A stretch of DNA of 64,000 nucleotides from Pseudomonas sp. N040 (GTDB taxonomy: Bacteria; Pseudomonadota; Gammaproteobacteria; Pseudomonadales; Pseudomonadaceae). The DNA lies in NCBI RefSeq assembly GCF_015637705.1, contig NZ_JADOBE010000005.1, positions 1 to 64,000 of the forward strand, in the 5' to 3' direction. Numbering within the stretch: the first letter of the stretch is position 1; each line of letters starts with the position of its first letter. The notes under the pieces were generated by a model, which saw only the letters and a program-made list of their open reading frames with translations, searched no databases and was not told the DNA's origin. Made by a program: the position numbers and the translations under genes. Positions 1-8,680 of the stretch are shown here, piece after piece.

Positions 1-681
1 CAGATGGTCGCCCTGGTCGGCCGCTCGGGCAGCGGCAAGTCGACCCTGGCCAGCCTGGTGCCGCGTTTCTATCACCATGAACAAGGGCAGATCCTGCTGG
101 ATGGCCTGGACATAGAGGAATACACCCTGCGCAACCTGCGCCGGCACATTGCCCTGGTGACCCAGCACGTCACCCTGTTCAACGACACGGTGAGCAACAA
201 CATCGCCTACGGCGACCTGGCTGGCGCGCCTGCCGAGGCCGTGCGCAAGGCTGCCGAGGATGCCTATGCCGACGAGTTCATCGCGAACATGCCAAAGGGC
301 TACGAGACCCTGGTCGGCGAAAACGGCGTGCTGCTCTCCGGGGGCCAGCGCCAGCGTCTGGCGATTGCGCGCGCGCTGCTGAAGGATGCGCCGCTGCTGA
401 TTCTCGACGAAGCCACCTCGGCGCTGGATACCGAGTCCGAGCGGCACATCCAGGCGGCGCTGGACAAGGTGGTAAGCGGGCGGACCACGCTGGTCATCGC
501 GCACCGCCTGACCACCATCGAGAAAGCCGACCTGATCCTGGTGATGGACCAGGGGCGGATCGTCGAGCGCGGCACCCACGCCGAGTTGCTGGCGCAGAAT
601 GGCTATTACACCCGCCTGCACGCCCGCCAGTTTGAAGAGGGCGGCGAAGAACCGGTTGTCGAGTCCGTAGTCGATGCTTAA
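1..681 (+). CDS. msbA: Lipid A export ATP-binding/permease MsbA, C-terminal part
   Basis: The window opens inside this gene, so only the last 226 residues, the nucleotide-binding domain, are visible. They contain a complete ABC ATPase core: Walker A GRSGSGKS at visible residues 7-14, the signature LSGGQ (nt 334-348), Walker [13 protein letters not shown], and the switch histidine in IAHR. MsbA-family proteins are homodimeric inner-membrane flippases that move lipid A-core from the cytoplasmic to the periplasmic leaflet; the transmembrane half lies upstream of the window. The assignment to MsbA rather than another exporter rests on the domain sequence and on the following LPS genes (mig-14, dnpA, hldE), an arrangement typical of Pseudomonas. 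The stop codon overlaps the next gene by 8 nt, suggesting translational coupling. Confidence 0.9.
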   Translation, partial: QMVALVGRSGSGKSTLASLVPRFYHHEQGQILLDGLDIEEYTLRNLRRHIALVTQHVTLFNDTVSNNIAYGDLAGAPAEAVRKAAEDAYADEFIANMPKGYETLVGENGVLLSGGQRQRLAIARALLKDAPLLILDEATSALDTESERHIQAALDKVVSGRTTLVIAHRLTTIEKADLILVMDQGRIVERGTHAELLAQNGYYTRLHARQFEEGGEEPVVESVVDA

Positions 682-1570
682 TCGCCTGCGCTGGTTTCGC
701 GAGAAGGGCTGGACGCCGATCGATGCGGCGACCTACAGCGCTGCCTGGCAGCGGTTTGGCGGCAGCGTGGCAACGCATCCGCTGGTGATCGAGCGACTGG
801 CCAGTCTGGCGAACATCCCGGTGCGTTATCTGGGATGGTTCGCGGGCGCCGAGTTGCAGGCGGCGCTGCCAACCTGGGGGCGGTTTCTGGCCCTGTCCAA
901 GGATGTGCTCAAGCCATATGGCCAGCGCGGGCTGTTCGATCTGGGCAATGCCGAAATTATCTTGCCGGCAGCCTCCGGGGTCTGTGTTCCATTGCGCCAC
1001 AAGGCGCGCTATGTCTCGGTTCTGAATGCTGCACAGTTCAGTACCTTGCGCGAGCAGCCTGAAGGCCTGGCGCTGGCCCGCGAGCCGGAGGAGTACAGCA
1101 AGAAGTTCCGCTACAACCAGCGTCGCGAGCAGCGCCTGCTGGAAGAGGCGGGGGGCATTGTCCGGCCGATGCTGGAGTTGACGGCCGCCGAGCAGGCCCG
1201 CATTTATGCCGATTTGTTCAAGCGGCGCTGGGGTTTCGAGGCGACCGGCAACGAGCATCTGCAGGAGGTGTTTGCGCTGCTGCGCGAGTTCATGACCGGA
1301 TCGCTGATTTACCTGAATGAAGAGCCGGTAGCGATCCAGATTCTCTACCGCGTCGAATCACCCAAGTGGATCAGTGTCGAGTACATAAATGGCGGAGTCG
1401 ACCCGCAGAATCGCGAGTTCAGCCCCGGTAGCGTGCTGAGCTACATCAATACGCAGCAGGCCTGGAGTGAGGCGCGTGCCCTGGGCAAGCCGCTGCGCTA
1501 CTCGTTCGGACGAGCCGACCGTGAATACAAGGACCGTTGGTGCAATCGCGTGGCGGTCTATCAGTCCTGA
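674..1570 (+). CDS. mig-14: Mig-14-like GNAT-fold protein (antimicrobial peptide resistance)
   Basis: This 298-aa protein has no signal peptide. The C-terminal half looks like a GNAT/FemAB-type acyltransferase fold (around residues 130-290, with the stretch [12 protein letters not shown] and a late [12 protein letters not shown]). The N-terminus, with [18 protein letters not shown], is typical of the Mig-14 family. In Salmonella and P. aeruginosa, Mig-14 promotes resistance to cationic antimicrobial peptides and associates with the inner membrane; its substrate is not settled. It overlaps msbA by 8 nt and is followed 13 nt later by dnpA, so the three are probably one transcript. The family call is from memory of sequence character and gene order, so a generic GNAT protein remains possible. 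Confidence 0.72.
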   Translation: MLNRLRWFREKGWTPIDAATYSAAWQRFGGSVATHPLVIERLASLANIPVRYLGWFAGAELQAALPTWGRFLALSKDVLKPYGQRGLFDLGNAEIILPAASGVCVPLRHKARYVSVLNAAQFSTLREQPEGLALAREPEEYSKKFRYNQRREQRLLEEAGGIVRPMLELTAAEQARIYADLFKRRWGFEATGNEHLQEVFALLREFMTGSLIYLNEEPVAIQILYRVESPKWISVEYINGGVDPQNREFSPGSVLSYINTQQAWSEARALGKPLRYSFGRADREYKDRWCNRVAVYQS

Positions 1571-1583
1571 CGGAGGGCACGGC

Positions 1584-2978
1584 ATGGAAGGGCGCAAGCA
1601 GCAGCTGTTGAGACGTCATCGCCGGCACAAGCGCCTGGCCATGCTGGCTGGTGCTGTAGTGCTGTTGCTGCTCGGTGCGTGCGTGGCCTGGTGGCTGCCG
1701 CCCGCGCTGTTGCTGCTGGCCTGGATAGCCCATGAAGCCTGGTTCGCCGACCATCTGTTCTATGCGCCGGGTGAGGATTATCAGTACGCCTTTGCGTCGG
1801 GCACGCCGGCTGTGCCGGTGCGCCTGCAGGATGGCCTGTTGCAGGTTGAGGGCGAGTTGCCCGCTGCCGATACCCTGATTCTGCAGCTGCAGTTGCGCAG
1901 CACCTGGCTGGGGCGCTGGCTCGATCCGGCCGTGCTGGTCGGCAATGATCGCCAGGATTTCGAGCGCGGGGTGCGTGGCCAACGCTATCTCAATCTGTCG
2001 GGCCAGCTCGATGCACTCAGGGGCGGGCAGCTGCGCCTGCGCGGCCGCTTCTGCCGGCTGGCGGAGAACGCCACGCTGTATGCCTTCGCTAATCCGGACT
2101 TCCGCCAGCGGCGGGTGATGGTGATTGCGCCGCATGCCGACGATGCCGAGCTGGCTGCCTTCGGCCTGTATGCCCAGGCTGCCGACGCCAGCATTGTCAC
2201 CCTGACCCAGGGCGAGATCGAGGCGGAAAATTACCAGGCCCTGGGGTTGGAAATGGCCGCGGCGGCGCAGCTCAAAGGCCGCTTGCGCGCCTGGGACAGT
2301 CTGGCCATTCCGCTGTGGGGCGGCGTGCCGCAGCAACGCTGTGTACAGCTGGGCTACTACTGCCTGCAGCTGCAGACGATGGCGGCGGCGCCAGCATTGC
2401 CGTGCCCTTCGCTGGAGTCGGGTGAAACGGATATCCGGGTGGCCCGCCAGCATAATTCACTGCGCCTGCCCGGCGACGCAGACGGCCTGCCGACCTGGAA
2501 TAATCTGTGCGCGGACTTGGCCGCCCTGCTGGAACACTTCCGCCCGGAAGTGGTGGTCACGCCACACCCGCAGCTCGACCCGCACAGTGACCATGTCGCG
2601 GCTACCAATGCGCTGCTGGAGGCGATTCAGGCCGGCAGCTGGCAGCCGCAGGCGCTGCTGCTGTATGCCAACCACCTGCATGACAATGATCGCTGGCCGA
2701 TGGGGCCGGCAGGCAACGGCATCGCCCTGCCGCCAGCCTTCGGCACGCTGCCCACTGATGGGCTGTGGAGCCCGTGCCTGACTGCGCAACAGCAACTGGA
2801 CAAGGCCATGGTGCTGGCCATGCAGCATGACCTGCAGGGCCCGCTGCCGGCCAAGAAGCGCTGGCGCCGCTTGATCCAGCGCGTACTCGCCGGCCGCCGC
2901 TGGCCGCCGACCGGGGAAGACGAGTTCTTTCGCAAGGCAGTGCGCCGCCATGAACTGTTCTGGGTGCGCCATTTGTAG
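1584..2978 (+). CDS. dnpA: PIG-L family de-N-acetylase (DnpA-like)
   Basis: The protein has 464 aa. The start at 1584 is preceded by GGAGG at 1572-1576; the frame is open further upstream but lacks a better start. A basic N-terminus and a hydrophobic segment (about residues 20-55) suggest inner-membrane anchoring. The PIG-L/LmbE zinc-deacetylase motif is clear: APHADDAELAAFG near residue 182 (canonical PHPDDE), and a second metal-site region VVTPHPQLDPHSDH further on. PIG-L enzymes remove N-acetyl groups from sugars. In P. aeruginosa the equivalent gene in the LPS core cluster, dnpA, affects fluoroquinolone tolerance and persister formation. The canonical Pro is replaced by Ala in the first motif (HADD), which is common in subfamilies. 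Substrate is unproven; an LPS core N-acetyl sugar is the likely inference. Confidence 0.82.
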   Translation: MEGRKQQLLRRHRRHKRLAMLAGAVVLLLLGACVAWWLPPALLLLAWIAHEAWFADHLFYAPGEDYQYAFASGTPAVPVRLQDGLLQVEGELPAADTLILQLQLRSTWLGRWLDPAVLVGNDRQDFERGVRGQRYLNLSGQLDALRGGQLRLRGRFCRLAENATLYAFANPDFRQRRVMVIAPHADDAELAAFGLYAQAADASIVTLTQGEIEAENYQALGLEMAAAAQLKGRLRAWDSLAIPLWGGVPQQRCVQLGYYCLQLQTMAAAPALPCPSLESGETDIRVARQHNSLRLPGDADGLPTWNNLCADLAALLEHFRPEVVVTPHPQLDPHSDHVAATNALLEAIQAGSWQPQALLLYANHLHDNDRWPMGPAGNGIALPPAFGTLPTDGLWSPCLTAQQQLDKAMVLAMQHDLQGPLPAKKRWRRLIQRVLAGRRWPPTGEDEFFRKAVRRHELFWVRHL

Positions 2979-3046
2979 GCCGTAACCCGCCGGTGCCGTG
3001 CAGTGGTGGCGGTAGCGCTGCTGTAGCAGCCCGGCCAGGTCGACCA

Positions 3047-3055
3047 TGTTATGAT
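3047..3055 (+). promoter_or_regulatory. Candidate extended -10 promoter of hldE
   Basis: The sequence TGTTATGAT fits an extended -10 box (TGN followed by TATGAT, five of six matches to TATAAT). It lies 31 nt before the hldE start, in the 108-nt gap after dnpA. No convincing -35 is seen, as is allowed for extended -10 promoters. If real, it gives hldE expression independent of msbA-mig-14-dnpA. Confidence 0.4.
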
Positions 3056-3086
3056 TCGCGGCGTTTTTCCCGCTGCCGGAGTGCTC

Positions 3087-4511
3087 ATGAAGCTGTCCAT
3101 GCCCCGTTTCGATCAGGCTGCCGTGCTGGTGGTCGGTGATGTCATGCTTGACCGCTACTGGCACGGCGGCACTTCGCGAATCTCGCCGGAAGCGCCGGTG
3201 CCGGTGGTCAAGGTCGAGCACATCGAGGATCGTCCGGGGGGCGCGGCCAACGTCGCCCTGAACATCGCGGCGCTGGGGGCGCAGGCCATTCTGGTCGGGG
3301 TTACCGGGGTCGATGAGGCGGCGCAGAGCCTGCGCAACAGCCTGACTGCGGCCGGGGTCAAGGCGCATTTCCAGGAGATCGCCAGCCAGCCGACCATCGT
3401 CAAGTTGCGCGTCCTCAGCCGTCACCAGCAATTGCTGCGCATGGATTTCGAGGAAATGTTCAACACCGATGCGGCCGCGCTGGCCGCCGAGGTCGAGGGA
3501 CTGCTGAGCGGGGTCAGGGTGCTGGTCCTGTCCGATTACGGCAAGGGTGCGCTGCAGAACCATCAGCTGCTGGTCCAGGCCGCGCGGGCGCGCGGTATCC
3601 CGGTACTGGCCGATCCGAAAGGCAAGGACTTCTCGATCTACCGCGGCGCCAGCCTGATCACCCCCAACCTGCACGAGTTCGAAGTGGTGGTCGGCCCCTG
3701 CGCGGACGAAGCGGAGCTGGTCAGCAAGGGCGCGCAACTGATGCGCGAGCTGGACCTGGGCGCCTTGCTGGTGACCCGCGGCGAGCACGGCATGACCCTG
3801 CTGCGTCCGGAGCATCCGGCCCTGCACCTGCCGGCACGGGCGCGCGAAGTGTTCGATGTAACTGGTGCCGGCGATACCGTTATTTCCACCCTGGCCGCCA
3901 GTCTCGCCGCGGGCGAAGAGTTGCCGCACGCGGTCGGCCTGGCCAACCTGGCGGCCGGCATCGTGGTCGGCAAGCTGGGCACGGCGGCGATCAGTGCCCC
4001 CGAGCTGCGCCGCGCCGTGCAGCGCGAGCAAGGCTCCGAGCGCGGCGTGGTCAGCCTCGAGCAGTTGCGGCTGGCCGTCGAGGATGCGCGGGCGCATGGC
4101 GAGAAGATCGTCTTCACCAATGGCTGCTTCGACATCCTGCATGCCGGCCATGTGACCTACCTGGAACAGGCGCGCGCCCAGGGCGACCGGCTGGTGCTGG
4201 CGGTCAACGACGACGCCTCGGTCAGCCGCCTGAAAGGCCCGGGCCGGCCGATCAATTCGGTGGATCGGCGCATGGCGGTGCTCGCTGGTCTCGGCGCGGT
4301 GGACTGGGTGGTCAGCTTCAGTGAAGACACCCCGGAAAACCTGCTGCGCGCGGTGCAGCCCGACGTGCTGGTCAAGGGCGGCGACTACGGCATCGACCAG
4401 GTGGTCGGCGCCGACATCGTGCGTGCCTATGGTGGTGAAGTGCGGGTGCTGGGGCTGGTGGAAAACAGCTCGACCACGGCCATCGTCGAGAAGATTCGCG
4501 AGCGCTCCTGA
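3087..4511 (+). CDS. hldE: Bifunctional heptose 7-phosphate kinase / heptose 1-phosphate adenylyltransferase
   Basis: At 474 aa it is close to E. coli HldE (477). The N-terminal ribokinase-like kinase domain spans about residues 1-318: it begins [13 protein letters not shown], has GGAANVALN, and carries the PfkB signature DVTGAGDT near residue 257 with the catalytic Asp. The C-terminal cytidylyltransferase-fold domain (about 344-474) has [13 protein letters not shown], the nucleotide-binding HxGH motif. It makes ADP-D-glycero-D-manno-heptose precursor in two steps for the LPS inner core. I chose the ATG at 3087 because [11 protein letters not shown] matches the family N-terminus; the open frame upstream (from 3051) is leader sequence. 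An LPS core carbamoyltransferase follows. Confidence 0.97.
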   Translation: MKLSMPRFDQAAVLVVGDVMLDRYWHGGTSRISPEAPVPVVKVEHIEDRPGGAANVALNIAALGAQAILVGVTGVDEAAQSLRNSLTAAGVKAHFQEIASQPTIVKLRVLSRHQQLLRMDFEEMFNTDAAALAAEVEGLLSGVRVLVLSDYGKGALQNHQLLVQAARARGIPVLADPKGKDFSIYRGASLITPNLHEFEVVVGPCADEAELVSKGAQLMRELDLGALLVTRGEHGMTLLRPEHPALHLPARAREVFDVTGAGDTVISTLAASLAAGEELPHAVGLANLAAGIVVGKLGTAAISAPELRRAVQREQGSERGVVSLEQLRLAVEDARAHGEKIVFTNGCFDILHAGHVTYLEQARAQGDRLVLAVNDDASVSRLKGPGRPINSVDRRMAVLAGLGAVDWVVSFSEDTPENLLRAVQPDVLVKGGDYGIDQVVGADIVRAYGGEVRVLGLVENSSTTAIVEKIRERS

Positions 4512-4605
4512 GTCTTGCGTTCGGCAGCCCTTTTCAACGGTTCAACAACTAAGAGATCGATCTGGGCGGCTGGGTCCGCTCCGAGAATCAAGGAAGTCAC
4601 ATTTT

Positions 4606-6324
4606 ATGTATATCCTGGGAATTCACACCGGCCACGATGCCGGCGCCTGCCTGTTTGCCGATGACAAGCTGCTGGCCTTCTGCAAGGAAGAGCGGCTCAA
4701 CCGGATCAAGAACGATGGCGGCTTCTTCGACCTGCAGTCGGTGGATGAGGTGCTGCGCATCGCCGGTATCACGCGTCAGCAGGTCGATGCGGTGGCCTTC
4801 ACCCGGATGAAGTTCCCGGTGTCGTGCTTCAGGAACGCGGTGCTGGGTTTTCAGGATATCCGCCGCAAGGTGCTCGGCCAGCGGCGCGAGCGCTCCCTGG
4901 CGAGCCTGATGATCAAGCAGAAGAACCTGGATGCCAGTGTCTTCCTCGACTTCGACAAGCTGCGCCGCTACATGGGCCTGCGCGCCGATGTGGCCCTGCA
5001 TTTCAGCAACCACCACCGCGCCCACGTGCTGTCGTCGCTGCGTTACTGCGACTGGAACGACGACGTGCTGCTGGTCAGTTGCGACGGTGGCGGCGATGCG
5101 GCGGAGTATTCGGCCTGCCGCCTGGCCAATCAGCAGCTCGAGCAGATCTGGGGCGGTGAAGAAACCCTGCTCGAGCAGCCACAGAATTCTGCGGCGTCCA
5201 TCGGTCTGGCCTACGCCTATGCCACCTCGGCGTGCGGCTTCAAGCCCAATCGGCATGAGGGCAAGCTGACCGGCCTGGCAGCCTTTGGTCAGCCCTTGGT
5301 GGCGGCGCAGATCGTTGCGCTGTTCCCGGTCGACGACAATGGCCATATCCACAGCGAGCTGGCCAACCACCGCGCGCTGCACGATGCTTTGGCGCAACTG
5401 TTCGAGGGCCTGTCGAACGAGGATATCGCCGCCTCGATCCAGGTGGCGACCGAGCAGGTCATCGTCAACTGGCTGCAGGCCCTGCTGAAGAAATACCCGG
5501 CCAGGTACATCGCCATGAGCGGCGGGGTATTCTCCAACGTGCGCCTCAACCAGCTGGTGGCGGCATTGCCGGGTATCGAGGAAGTGTTCATCTTCCCGGC
5601 CATGGGCGATGAGGGCCTGCCGGTCGGCGCCTGCGTCGACTACTGGATTGCCAGCCAGGGCCTGGCCAGGCTGACCCGCGATCGCCTGACCCACCTGTAC
5701 TACGGCTGGCCCTACAGCGGCGAGGACCTGCTGAGCGCCGGCGAGCGCCTGGGCTTCCGTGTCGAGCGCAGCCCCGAACATGTGCAGCAGACCGCGCAGC
5801 TGCTGGCCGACAACCGGGTCGGCGCAATCTTCTACGGCGCCATGGAGATGGGCCCGCGCGCCCTGGGGGCGCGCACCATCCTGGCCAGCCCGGCCAAGCG
5901 TGAAGTCAACGACAGTATCAACAAGCGCCTGCAGCGTACCGAGTTCATGCCGTTCGCACCCTATGTGCTGGATGTGGATGCCGAAACGGTCTACGACGTC
6001 GATGCACGCAACCGTTACGCCTGCCGCTTCATGACCATCACCACCAGGGTCAAGCCGGAGTGGGCGGACAAGATTGCCGCGGTGGTACATGTCGACGGCA
6101 CGGCCCGGCCGCAGATCATCGAGCGCGCGATGAACCCGCTGTACTACGACATCCTCGCCGCGTTCAAAGGCATCACCGGCTTGCCGACCCTGGTCAACAC
6201 CAGTTTCAATGCCCATGAAGAGCCGATCATCAATACCCCGGAGGAAGCGCTGCAAGCCCTGGCGGACAACCGCATCGACTTCCTGGTCTGTGATGGCGGC
6301 TTGGTGTTTCCCGCAGCGAGCTGA
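4606..6324 (+). CDS. NodU/CmcH-family O-carbamoyltransferase, probably LPS core
   Basis: This 572-aa protein starts at 4606 with AGGAAG 10 nt upstream. The N-terminal ASKHA-type domain starts ILGIHTGHDAGACLF and includes CDGGGDAAEYSA. The C-terminal YrdC-like half carries MGPRALGARTILA near residue 416 and FNAHEEPI near the end, all hallmarks of carbamoyltransferases that use carbamoyl phosphate and ATP to carbamoylate a hydroxyl group. In Pseudomonas an equivalent gene in the LPS core cluster is thought to carbamoylate heptose of the inner core (called wapO in P. aeruginosa, from memory); the neighbours here support that job. It sits 94 nt after hldE. A role in another carbamoylated metabolite is possible but less likely given the context. 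Confidence 0.85.
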   Translation: MYILGIHTGHDAGACLFADDKLLAFCKEERLNRIKNDGGFFDLQSVDEVLRIAGITRQQVDAVAFTRMKFPVSCFRNAVLGFQDIRRKVLGQRRERSLASLMIKQKNLDASVFLDFDKLRRYMGLRADVALHFSNHHRAHVLSSLRYCDWNDDVLLVSCDGGGDAAEYSACRLANQQLEQIWGGEETLLEQPQNSAASIGLAYAYATSACGFKPNRHEGKLTGLAAFGQPLVAAQIVALFPVDDNGHIHSELANHRALHDALAQLFEGLSNEDIAASIQVATEQVIVNWLQALLKKYPARYIAMSGGVFSNVRLNQLVAALPGIEEVFIFPAMGDEGLPVGACVDYWIASQGLARLTRDRLTHLYYGWPYSGEDLLSAGERLGFRVERSPEHVQQTAQLLADNRVGAIFYGAMEMGPRALGARTILASPAKREVNDSINKRLQRTEFMPFAPYVLDVDAETVYDVDARNRYACRFMTITTRVKPEWADKIAAVVHVDGTARPQIIERAMNPLYYDILAAFKGITGLPTLVNTSFNAHEEPIINTPEEALQALADNRIDFLVCDGGLVFPAAS

Positions 6325-6379
6325 GTTTCCGGCACTGCTCGGGGTCGCAGGATCGGCGAGTCGGGCGGACGCCAGCCGC

Positions 6380-6970
6380 TCAGGCGCTGAGCGTGCCCTG
6401 CAGTTGCTCGAGCAATAGCTGAATCTGCGCAAGTCGCTGCGCCGGGCTGCGCAGTTCCAGCAGCGCGGTTTTTTCCTCGATGCTGAACGGCAGCAGATAC
6501 GCCAGCTGGTTGGCCAGCGCCTGCTGGCTGCTGGCGTTGCCGGACATGCCGAGGTTATCGACCAGCGGGTGCTCGGCCAGCACCTGCAGCAGGGCGGCGA
6601 GATCCGCATGCTCGCCGAGCAGGGGCAGGTCCGGGGCCTCGTCGAGCCATTCCACGTCGGCGCAGGTCAGCTGATCCGGCTGCACCCAGCTGGAGTTGAC
6701 CCGGAAGCGCCGTCCGCCCTCGACCCGGATGCCGAGCAACCCATTCGGCCGCTGCTGCCAGTCACGGATCAGTGCCTCGCAGCCGACCAGGGCAATCTGG
6801 CTGGCCGGCATGCCCACTTCCTGGCCTTCGAGAATGCCCACGATGCCGAAGCCGCTGCCTTGCTTCATGCAGCGTCCAAGCATGTCCAGATAGCGCGCCT
6901 CGAACAGCTGCAAGTCCAGCTGGCAGCCGGGGAAGAGTACCGTCGAAAGCGGAAACAGCGGCAGACTCAT
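6380..6970 (-). CDS. LON substrate-binding-domain protein
   Basis: This is a 196-aa soluble protein. Its N-terminus MSLPLFPLSTVLFPGCQLDLQ is the typical opening of the Lon N-terminal (PUA-like) substrate-binding domain, and FEARYLDML and GxGIVGI-type segments follow. There is no AAA+ ATPase or protease domain, so it is a stand-alone LON-domain protein of the kind common in Pseudomonas, with no established biochemical role. I chose the start at 6970, 13 nt after the lrgB stop, with GAAGGTG upstream; an upstream GTG/TTG start would overlap lrgB. It is the last gene of an lrgA-lrgB-LON set on this strand. Confidence 0.82.
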   Translation of the reverse strand: MSLPLFPLSTVLFPGCQLDLQLFEARYLDMLGRCMKQGSGFGIVGILEGQEVGMPASQIALVGCEALIRDWQQRPNGLLGIRVEGGRRFRVNSSWVQPDQLTCADVEWLDEAPDLPLLGEHADLAALLQVLAEHPLVDNLGMSGNASSQQALANQLAYLLPFSIEEKTALLELRSPAQRLAQIQLLLEQLQGTLSA

Positions 6971-6983
6971 GGGCGGCGCACCT

Positions 6984-7700
6984 TCATGTGACAAGACTGA
7001 CAACCAGCGGCAACAGCACCGCGGTGCATACGCCCATCAGGCTCATGCCCAGCGCGGCAAAGCCGCCGCACTGCTCGCCATCCTCCAGTGCCCTGGCCGT
7101 ACCGACGGCATGCGCGGTAACGCCCATGGCCAAGCCAATGGCGGCGGGATGCCCGACGCCGATCAGGCGCAGCAGGCTTGGCCCGAGAATGGCGCCGATC
7201 ACCCCGGTGAGGATGGCAAAGATCGCCGCCAGTGCCGGGATGCCGCCGACTTCGCCGGCCAGCAGGATGGCGAAGGGCGAGGTGACGGACTTGGTCAGCA
7301 AGGTCCGCTGCATCTCTTCGCTGGCGCCGAACAGCCAGGCCAGGGCGGAGCCCATCAGGGTGGCCAGCAGGCCGGCGAGCAGCAGCGTGTGCAGCACCGG
7401 TCGCCACAGCTGGCGAATATGCCGCAGGTTGCTGTACAGCGGCACGGCCAGGGCCACGATCACCGGGCCCAGCAGCAGGCTGAAGATGGCGGTGGCCTGC
7501 AGGTACTCGCGCACATCGACCTCGACCAGGTAGAGGATGCCGATCACCAGCAGCATGGCGACCAGCACCGGCTGCAGCAGCGGCCAGCGCAGGCGCTGGT
7601 AGGCGGCCAGCGCAAGCTGGTAGGTGGCCAGGGTAATGCCGATGCCAAACAGCGGGTGATGAATCACCGCCTGCCAGGCCGCCTGCAGCGCCAGGTTCAT
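6984..7700 (-). CDS. lrgB: LrgB/CidB family membrane protein
   Basis: The 238-aa polytopic protein has about six to seven hydrophobic segments throughout. The conserved LrgB region KSVTSPFAILLAGEVGG (around residues 130-150) and the C-terminal GxxAHAVGTARALE motif are present. LrgB works with LrgA; the pair was described as holin/antiholin-like proteins affecting murein hydrolase activity, and in some Gram-positive bacteria as a pyruvate transporter. Its start codon overlaps the end of lrgA by 4 nt (ATGA), indicating coupling. The physiological role in pseudomonads is uncertain. Confidence 0.9.
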   Translation of the reverse strand: MNLALQAAWQAVIHHPLFGIGITLATYQLALAAYQRLRWPLLQPVLVAMLLVIGILYLVEVDVREYLQATAIFSLLLGPVIVALAVPLYSNLRHIRQLWRPVLHTLLLAGLLATLMGSALAWLFGASEEMQRTLLTKSVTSPFAILLAGEVGGIPALAAIFAILTGVIGAILGPSLLRLIGVGHPAAIGLAMGVTAHAVGTARALEDGEQCGGFAALGMSLMGVCTAVLLPLVVSLVT

Positions 7701-8059
7701 GGCCGGTCCTGGCGGCGCTGCTGGCGCACGATCAGTTTCTGCATCAGCCAGCCGCAGAACAGCAGCGACAGCACCAGCGACAGCAGCATGGCGGCGCTGA
7801 CCGCGAGCAGCTGGCCGGCCATGGTGTCGATGAACAGGATCGAGCCGACCGCGGTGGGAATCAGCAGCAGCGGCAGGTAGCGCAGCAGGCTGCCGGCGGC
7901 CTCGGCGAGTGGCGGGCTGACCTCGCCGCGCAGCACCAGCAGGGCGAACAGCAGCAGCATGCCGAGCACCTGCCCCGGAATCATCGGCAGCAACAGCATG
8001 TTGATGGCCGTGCCAAGCAATTGCATCAGCACCAGCAGGGTCAGGCCGCGCAGCAGCAT
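7697..8059 (-). CDS. lrgA: LrgA/CidA family membrane protein
   Basis: The protein has 120 aa with four predicted hydrophobic helices and the LrgA signature PMIPGQVLGMLLLF plus the LLFIPTAVG-like region LLLIPTAVGSILF. The start at 8059 (MLLRGLTLL) is preceded by CCGGAGATCCC; a longer frame to 8101 lacks a membrane-protein-like extension and an RBS. It is first in the lrgA-lrgB-LON operon and divergent from maoC, with 165 nt between them. It is holin-like by family, with no lytic context here. Confidence 0.88.
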   Translation of the reverse strand: MLLRGLTLLVLMQLLGTAINMLLLPMIPGQVLGMLLLFALLVLRGEVSPPLAEAAGSLLRYLPLLLIPTAVGSILFIDTMAGQLLAVSAAMLLSLVLSLLFCGWLMQKLIVRQQRRQDRP

Positions 8060-8224
8060 GGGGATCTCCGGGGTCGGGTTGCGGGCATTATAGGCTGGCA
8101 TCCGCCTGCCTATATACCGTCATTCGCAGCCAGGCAGCAGGCTTGACCGGTACCCGCCCGCATGCTGATCTACACGGACCCAGCAGGCATTCCCGCCGGC
8201 TGGATTCTGCACACAGGAGTTGCC

Positions 8225-8680
8225 ATGCCATTTGTACCGGTTACCGAGCTCAAGGACTTCATCGGCCAGCAGTTGGGTTGCTCCGACTGGCTGGTGATCG
8301 ATCAGCAGCGCATCGACCAGTTTGCCGAATGCACGGGTGATCACCAGTTCATTCATGTCGATCCGCAAAAGGCCAGCCAGACACCCTTTGGCTCGACCAT
8401 TGCCCACGGCTTTCTCTCCCTGTCGCTGCTGCCGATGCTGATGGAAAACATCATGATCATGCCGCAGGGACTGAAGATGGCGGTCAACTACGGCCTGGAC
8501 AGCCTGCGCTTCATCCAGCCGGTGAAAGTCGGTTCGCGGGTGCGCCTGGTGCTCAGCCTGATCGACGCGCACGAGAAGAATCCTGGCCAGTGGCTGCTCA
8601 AGGCCCGGGCGGTGATGGAGATCGAAGGGCAGGAAAAGCCGGCCTATATCGCGGAAATGCTCTCGCTGTGTTTCGTCTGA
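8225..8680 (+). CDS. MaoC/hotdog (R)-enoyl-CoA hydratase-like protein
   Basis: At 151 aa this is a single-hotdog-domain MaoC protein. The catalytic region is readable: FAECTGDHQFIHVD (hydratase Asp/His pair, about residues 37-50) and TIAHGFLSLSL (about 65-75). Such proteins hydrate trans-2-enoyl-CoA to (R)-3-hydroxyacyl-CoA; in pseudomonads PhaJ-type members can feed polyhydroxyalkanoate synthesis, and the NodN subfamily is similar. The start at 8225 has AGGAG at 8215-8219. Substrate range cannot be read from sequence. The downstream lipoprotein gene starts inside its 3' end. Confidence 0.86.
   Translation: MPFVPVTELKDFIGQQLGCSDWLVIDQQRIDQFAECTGDHQFIHVDPQKASQTPFGSTIAHGFLSLSLLPMLMENIMIMPQGLKMAVNYGLDSLRFIQPVKVGSRVRLVLSLIDAHEKNPGQWLLKARAVMEIEGQEKPAYIAEMLSLCFV

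Noticed and set aside
6984..8059. Phage holin and lysis cassette
   Set aside because: LrgA/LrgB are chromosomal holin-like proteins; there is no endolysin, integrase or phage structural gene nearby.
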